Shown: one piece after another, positions 6,172 through 9,412 of the stretch
How the letters are laid out: every line of letters begins with the position of its first letter
How positions within the stretch are numbered: position 1 is the stretch's first letter
DNA from: Thermoactinomycetaceae bacterium
GTDB lineage: Bacteria > Bacillota > Bacilli > Thermoactinomycetales > Thermoactinomycetaceae
DNA length: 9,412 nt
Direction of reading: 5' to 3'
NCBI GenBank assembly: GCA_025449475.1
Contig: JANWJM010000015.1
Span: 1 to 9,412 of the forward strand
Made by a program: the position numbers and the translations under genes
Notes under the pieces: model-generated
What the model saw: the letters and a program-made list of their open reading frames with translations, nothing else
Told to the model about the DNA's origin: nothing
The model's database searches: none

Positions 6172-6222
6172 CTTCTTGCAATAAAACATGAAATCCATTA
6201 ATATAAAGTAAACGCCTAGGAA

Positions 6223-6251
6223 TTGTTAGTTTTATCATGGCACTTTATCAT
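6223..6251 (+). promoter_or_regulatory. Promoter of the metY-like gene
   Basis: TTGTTA (6223-6228), 17 bases, TATCAT (6246-6251). The leader would be only about 30 bases, leaving no room for an S-box or T-box, so methionine control by a long RNA leader is not seen here. TTTATCAT occurs twice (6230-6237 and 6244-6251), a possible but unproven repressor target. Confidence 0.6.
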
Positions 6252-6288
6252 ATACGAAAAAAATTTAATTCTAAAGGGGATTGTCAAA

Positions 6289-7578
6289 ATGAGTGAAAAT
6301 CGATCTTTTCAACCCGAAACACTCTCCATTCATGCTGGTCAAGAAGTCGATCCAGCAACAAATTCTCGTGCTGTTCCCATTTATCAAACCTCTTCATATG
6401 TATTTGATAGCCCTGAACATGCAGCCAACTTGTTCTCACTGGCTGAACAAGGAAACATCTATACCCGTATCATGAATCCAACCCAAGATGTTTTAGAAAA
6501 ACGAATTGCAGCCCTTGAAGGCGGAATCGCGGCTTTGGCTGTCAGTTCGGGGCAAGCAGCAACTACATATGCTATTCTTACAATCGCCCAATCCGGTGAT
6601 GAAATTATTTCAACCAGCAACCTATACGGTGGAACCTACAATCTCTTCCAACATACGCTGCCTAAATTAGGCATTAAAGTGAACTTTGTCGACTCTGATG
6701 ATCCGGAAGACTTTGCAAAAGCCATCACTGAAAAAACCAAATTGATTTACGCCGAATCGATTGGAAATCCCCGTCTCAATGTGTTTGACATCGAAGGGGT
6801 AGCCAAAGTCGCACACGACGCTGGCATTCCACTAATTGTGGATAACACGGTTCCTTCTCCTTATCTATTGCGCCCGATCGACTACGGGGCAGATATAGTT
6901 GTTCACTCCGCTACCAAATTTATTGGCGGACATGGAACCGCAATCGGCGGACTGATCGTCGACGCAGGGAAATTCGACTGGTCATCCGGCAAATTCCCCA
7001 ACTTTACGGAACCCGATGAGAGTTATCATGGTCTCGTTTATACGAGAGATATTGGCGAAGCTGCCTTTATTACAAAAGCACGCTTACAACTACTCCGTGA
7101 TGTAGGTGCAGCCATCTCCCCATTCAATGCCTTCTTGTTCTTACAAGGTCTGGAAACGCTACATCTACGGATGGAACGTCATAGCGAAAATGCACAAAAA
7201 GTTGCAGAGTTCTTGCAAGATCATGATCTTGTCGAATGGGTAAATTATCCCGGTCTCAAAAATCATCCTTCTTATGATCTGGCTCAGAAATATCTGCCCA
7301 AAGGTCAAAGCGCCATCCTGACTTTTGGCATTAAAGGCGGATATGAAGCAGGAAAACGGTTTATTGAAAACGTCCAACTCTTCTCACATCTTGCCAACAT
7401 TGGTGATGCAAAATCTCTTGTCATTCATCCAGCAAGCACCACCCATCAGCAATTGACAGAAGAGGATCAACGCGCTTCCGGTGTTACACCTGAATTAGTT
7501 CGCCTTTCCGTGGGCATCGAAGCGATCGATGATATTATTCAAGACTTAGAGCACGCTCTTCAAGCAAGCCAAAAATAA
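6289..7578 (+). CDS. metY: O-acetylhomoserine sulfhydrylase (aminocarboxypropyltransferase)
   Basis: 429 residues, the usual length of the long-form O-acetylhomoserine sulfhydrylases. This PLP enzyme makes homocysteine (or methionine, with methanethiol) from O-acetyl-L-homoserine and sulfide in the cytoplasm. Hallmarks of the Cys/Met-metabolism PLP family are YTRIMNPT (58-65; Tyr and Arg that bind phosphate across the dimer), SSGQAA (86-91), D185 in VDNT facing the pyridine nitrogen, K210 in SATKFIGGHG as the Schiff-base lysine, and R405 in VRLSVGIE binding substrate carboxylate. The insert around 225-260 (FDWSSGKFPNF, then SYHG) is characteristic of this enzyme rather than cystathionine gamma-synthase. 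The start is ATG at 6289, with AAAGGGG 9 bases upstream; the frame is open for 22 further codons but those have no ribosome site and overlap the promoter. It is a single-gene unit with its own promoter and terminator. Confidence 0.93.
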   Translation: MSENRSFQPETLSIHAGQEVDPATNSRAVPIYQTSSYVFDSPEHAANLFSLAEQGNIYTRIMNPTQDVLEKRIAALEGGIAALAVSSGQAATTYAILTIAQSGDEIISTSNLYGGTYNLFQHTLPKLGIKVNFVDSDDPEDFAKAITEKTKLIYAESIGNPRLNVFDIEGVAKVAHDAGIPLIVDNTVPSPYLLRPIDYGADIVVHSATKFIGGHGTAIGGLIVDAGKFDWSSGKFPNFTEPDESYHGLVYTRDIGEAAFITKARLQLLRDVGAAISPFNAFLFLQGLETLHLRMERHSENAQKVAEFLQDHDLVEWVNYPGLKNHPSYDLAQKYLPKGQSAILTFGIKGGYEAGKRFIENVQLFSHLANIGDAKSLVIHPASTTHQQLTEEDQRASGVTPELVRLSVGIEAIDDIIQDLEHALQASQK

Positions 7579-7580
7579 AT

Positions 7581-7637
7581 CATGGAAATGCAAAAAGCAG
7601 CTTCAGCACAAGAAGCTGCTTTTTGCATGAATCCATG
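7581..7637 (+). terminator. Long hairpin terminator after metY
   Basis: A 17-pair perfect stem (7588-7604 with 7612-7628, loop AGCACAA) is extended by CATGGA/TCCATG after a small bulge, giving about 23 pairs. The T5 run lies in the right arm. It starts two bases after the stop codon. Confidence 0.85.
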
Positions 7638-7738
7638 CCCCAAGATTGATCATGGATCCGGTGAAAGCTAATACAAGTGGCGGTCCCTACGACAGCTCTA
7701 ATTAGCACTGATCCCACTAGAAAAAACATCTCTCGACT

Positions 7739-7769
7739 GCATAATTCAGTCCATACTGCTTCATACTAT
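7739..7769 (+). promoter_or_regulatory. Possible sigma-E-like promoter for the deacetylase gene
   Basis: GCATAAT (7739-7745), 16 bases, CATACTAT (7762-7769) is close to the Bacillus sigma-E pattern (kmATATT, about 14-15 bases, CATACAnT), with one mismatch in each box and slightly long spacing. No good sigma-A promoter is seen between 7638 and 7795; TTGATC-17-TAATAC near 7645 is weaker. Low confidence. Confidence 0.28.
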
Positions 7770-7795
7770 CCACAAAAATAAAAAAGAGGGATATT

Positions 7796-8635
7796 ATGAG
7801 AACGCGGATTCTTGGTCTATTCTTAACAATCTTCTGTCTGATGACGGGCTGTCAAGCGGAAAACTTAGGGGATCCCACCCATGATGAAATCAAAGAACAG
7901 CCATACACCTATGTCCGTCACACTCCCCAATTAGCAGGTGGATCCGAGTATGCACATCGCATTCCCCAACCCTTATCTCTCGCCGACCTGCATCAAAAGT
8001 ACAAGAGCAACTTCATTTTAAGTGGACCACCACATAAACGCGAAATTGCTCTAACTTTTGATGATGCCCCAGATACGTATTTTACACCGCAAGTCCTTGA
8101 CGCACTCAAAAAGATGAACGTCAAAGCTACCTTTTTTATCGTAGGGAACCGAGCAGAGAAACATCCTGAAATTGTGCGCCGTATGGTTCGAGAAGGACAT
8201 GCCATCGGCAATCACTCCTACAACCATGCGAACTTTAATAAACTGAGTGATGCGGCATTCCGGGCACAGATCAAAAAAACAGATGAGATTCTTGAAAAGC
8301 TGATTGGTTATCGGCCTGTTATCGTTCGCCCACCATACGGGAATGTGACAGAAGGACAAATCAAGTGGTTGATCAGTCAGAAGAAAAAGATTATCAATTG
8401 GAATGTCGATTCACTGGATTGGAAAAACTTAACGGCTGAGCAAGTCTCCACGAATGTACTATCAGGTATTCGACCCGGTTCGATCGTATTACAGCACTCA
8501 GCAGGTGGAAAAGGCGAAGATCTTACTGGAACCGTTCAAGCCATTCCAACGATTATTAAGAAGCTGAGAGCTGATGGAGTTCGCTTTGTCACAGTTCCAG
8601 AATTACTCGAGATCGACAATCGATCTCCCCAATAA
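7796..8635 (+). CDS. Lipoprotein polysaccharide deacetylase (NodB domain)
   Basis: 279 residues. The N-terminus has a hydrophobic core and the lipobox-like MTGC with C19 as lipid site, so the enzyme is exported and anchored on the outer face of the membrane. The NodB (carbohydrate esterase 4) domain spans about 82-272 with all motifs: TFDDAP (87-92; D89 catalytic base, D90 metal ligand), HSYNH (140-144; metal ligands H140 and H144), RPPYG (178-182), NWNVDSLDW (201-209) and IVLQHS (230-235; H234). The usual Gly after TFDD is Ala, a common variant. The substrate is probably peptidoglycan or another N-acetylated cell-wall glycan; PdaA/PdaB-like spore-cortex roles or vegetative wall modification are both possible. 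AAGAGGG lies 5 bases before the ATG. It is a monocistronic unit between two terminators. Confidence 0.92.
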   Translation: MRTRILGLFLTIFCLMTGCQAENLGDPTHDEIKEQPYTYVRHTPQLAGGSEYAHRIPQPLSLADLHQKYKSNFILSGPPHKREIALTFDDAPDTYFTPQVLDALKKMNVKATFFIVGNRAEKHPEIVRRMVREGHAIGNHSYNHANFNKLSDAAFRAQIKKTDEILEKLIGYRPVIVRPPYGNVTEGQIKWLISQKKKIINWNVDSLDWKNLTAEQVSTNVLSGIRPGSIVLQHSAGGKGEDLTGTVQAIPTIIKKLRADGVRFVTVPELLEIDNRSPQ

Positions 8636-8662
8636 TCCCGTTTTTAAGCGGGATTATTTTTT
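8631..8662 (+). terminator. Terminator of the deacetylase gene
   Basis: AATAATCCCG, loop TTTTTAAG, CGGGATTATT and T4. The ten-pair stem is perfect and its left arm contains the TAA stop codon. Confidence 0.92.
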
Positions 8663-8676
8663 GTTTATGTCTACCT

Positions 8677-8685
8677 TGCTAAAAT
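8677..8685 (+). promoter_or_regulatory. Candidate extended -10 promoter upstream of the yisL-like gene
   Basis: TGC followed by TAAAAT forms an extended -10 element right after the preceding terminator; no good -35 box is visible. If used, it would give a leader of about 145 bases that contains the inverted repeats at 8720-8781. It competes with the downstream candidate at 8788-8816. Confidence 0.35.
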
Positions 8686-8719
8686 TGTACTCATTTTTTC
8701 ACATTCCTTCCAAGTGCCT

Positions 8720-8781
8720 GAAAAACAACTGTTTTTCCAACGATCCGTCCGAAGAGATCGTTGATTTTCGATTCGACGGAT
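8720..8781 (+). repeat. Cluster of overlapping inverted repeats before the yisL-like gene
   Basis: Three pairings can be read. GAAAAAC/GTTTTTC is at 8720-8726 and 8731-8737 (loop AACT). AACGATC/GATCGTT is at 8739-8745 and 8756-8762 (10-base loop). ATCCGTC(C)GAA/TTCGACGGAT is at 8743-8753 and 8772-8781 (ten pairs, one bulge). The last two share bases and exclude each other. No T run follows, so this is not a simple terminator; it may be an RNA leader or a protein-binding site. Confidence 0.55.
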
Positions 8782-8787
8782 GATAAG

Positions 8788-8816
8788 CTGACAATGATAC
8801 ATGCAAAGCGTTTAAT
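8788..8816 (+). promoter_or_regulatory. Candidate sigma-A promoter close to the yisL-like gene
   Basis: CTGACA (8788-8793), 17 bases, TTTAAT (8811-8816): five of six matches in each box. The start site would be near 8823, leaving a leader of only about 14 bases that cuts into the ribosome site, which is tight but not impossible. Confidence 0.4.
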
Positions 8817-8836
8817 GAATGGAAAGGCGTGTCAGA

Positions 8837-9172
8837 ATGTACAACATCTTTTATCAGTCTCACGCTGGCTCTTGGGCAATTTTGATTATCTTTTTTTTAT
8901 TGAGTTACTTCTTTCACAATCAAAAATGGTTATCCATCATTACCCGTATCTTTTATTTGATGATGATTGTTACGGGCGTCGGAATGCTATTCCTTTTGAA
9001 ATTCCCGCTTGTCTTTATTGTCAAAGGGCTACTAGCGATTCTATTAATTGGAACCATGGATATGATTTTAATGAAAAAGAAAAAAGCGCAACCTCACTCC
9101 ATTTTTTGGATCGTATTTGTCATCATATTGATCCTTGTCATTCTACTTGGATTCCATGTAATTCATTTCTGA
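8837..9172 (+). CDS. yisL: YisL/UPF0344 (DUF1516) family membrane protein
   Basis: 111 residues with four membrane helices (about 12-26, 37-54, 60-77 and 89-106), short loops and a basic KKKK stretch (80-83) between helices 3 and 4. The pattern 'HxxxW' at the start (HAGSW, 9-13), RxFYxxMIxTG in helix 2 (37-47), KGLLAxxxIGxMxMxL in helix 3 and LLGFH at the end matches Bacillus subtilis YisL as I recall it. The function of the family is not known; it is an integral inner-membrane protein of Bacillales. The start at 8837 was chosen because GGAAAGG lies nine bases upstream; the ATG at 8819 in the same frame has no ribosome site and would place that site inside the gene. It stands alone between terminators. 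Confidence 0.85.
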   Translation: MYNIFYQSHAGSWAILIIFFLLSYFFHNQKWLSIITRIFYLMMIVTGVGMLFLLKFPLVFIVKGLLAILLIGTMDMILMKKKKAQPHSIFWIVFVIILILVILLGFHVIHF

Positions 9173-9178
9173 GTTGAT

Positions 9179-9215
9179 AAAGACCTAACCGAAAAAAAGT
9201 TAGGTCTTTCTTCTT
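9179..9215 (+). terminator. Terminator after the yisL-like gene, probably bidirectional
   Basis: AAAGACCTAAC, loop CGAAAAAAA, GTTAGGTCTTT and a pyrimidine-rich tail (CTTCTTT). The 11-pair stem is perfect. On the minus strand it also ends in T's and could terminate the converging gene that ends at 9281. Confidence 0.9.
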
Positions 9216-9280
9216 TGAAAATCACTCGATCGATGCAAAAGGGATGATACGCTTTACCCCCTATAAAAATCGAGCACCAT

Positions 9281-9412
9281 TTAATTGATCCTTTCTCTAT
9301 TTATATCCTTTACTAAATCTCGAAAACTCCTCTCTGCCCATTCACGAGGCATCAATGATCTATCAAACGGCTCTCTCCCTGTCTGCATAGCTTGTGTCAG
9401 TGCAAGAAGTGC
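9281..9412 (-). CDS. C-terminal 43 residues of an unrecognised gene (enters from right edge)
   Basis: From the right edge one minus-strand frame is open for 43 codons and ends in TAA at 9281-9283. The tail is helical and charged, with QTGREPFDRSLMPREWAERS in its middle (residues 10-29). I do not recognise the family. The alternative that this is a chance open frame cannot be excluded at this length, but the amino-acid make-up looks like a real protein end, and the convergent terminator at 9179-9209 is placed as expected for a gene ending here. Confidence 0.6.
   Translation of the reverse strand, partial: ALLALTQAMQTGREPFDRSLMPREWAERSFRDLVKDINRERIN

Noticed and set aside
6181..6288. S-box (SAM) or T-box leader before metY.
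   Set aside because: The region between the likely promoter and the start codon is only about 30 bases and shows no such structure.
8761..9177. 138-codon plus-strand open frame overlapping the yisL-like gene.
   Set aside because: It has no ribosome site, and the other frame encodes a recognisable four-helix family protein.
1..9412. CRISPR arrays, insertion sequences, rRNA or tRNA genes.
   Set aside because: No regularly spaced repeats, transposase-like frames, terminal inverted repeats or tRNA cloverleaf sequences were seen on either strand.

Overview
The window looks like the chromosome (or a chromosome-integrated element) of a low-to-moderate-GC, Gram-positive, probably spore-forming member of the Bacillales. 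The reasons are strong purine-rich Shine-Dalgarno sites, sigma-A promoters of the TTTACA-17-TATAAT kind, compact intrinsic terminators, a YisL-family membrane protein, a lipoprotein NodB deacetylase, and a Gram-positive type IV secretion (T4SS) gene set. I cannot name the genus; a Thermoactinomycetaceae/Paenibacillaceae-like organism is a guess.

Left two thirds (1-5640, all minus strand): a mating-channel operon read right to left. From a near-consensus promoter (5611-5639) come a small two-helix VirB2-like pilin candidate (5262-5561), a PrgI/VirB3-like protein (4920-5246), a TrsD-like partner of VirB4 whose reading frame is cut near its N-terminus by an in-frame TAG (4221-4904), the VirB4 ATPase (2306-4204), an unknown small lipoprotein (1885-2268), a possible 21-codon ORF, and a TrbL/VirB6-like polytopic protein with a TTG start (559-1770). 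A hairpin terminator follows. Beyond it lies the 5' part of a single-pass, TcaA/YvbJ-like protein (1-477) running off the left edge. No relaxase, coupling protein, integrase, peptidoglycan hydrolase or origin of transfer is visible, so whether this is an ICE, a plasmid-derived block or a resident secretion system cannot be decided here.

Junction (5641-6180): an AT-rich divergent intergenic region, then a plus-strand gene for an 80-residue, very basic protein of unknown function with a two-fold internal repeat (RPGE-x5-CG), closed by its own terminator. A sporulation-type (sigma-K-like) promoter can be read in front of it.

Right third (6181-9412): ordinary chromosomal single-gene units on the plus strand. 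These are O-acetylhomoserine sulfhydrylase (metY-like), a lipoprotein polysaccharide deacetylase, and a YisL/UPF0344-family membrane protein preceded by a cluster of overlapping inverted repeats. Each ends in a clear hairpin terminator. The last 132 bases hold the C-terminal end of an unrecognised minus-strand gene that enters from the right.

The most notable points are the TAG that splits the conserved N-terminus of the TrsD-like gene, the TcaA-like gene next to a T4SS operon, the novel-looking 80-residue repeat protein, and the possible structured leader ahead of the yisL-like gene.
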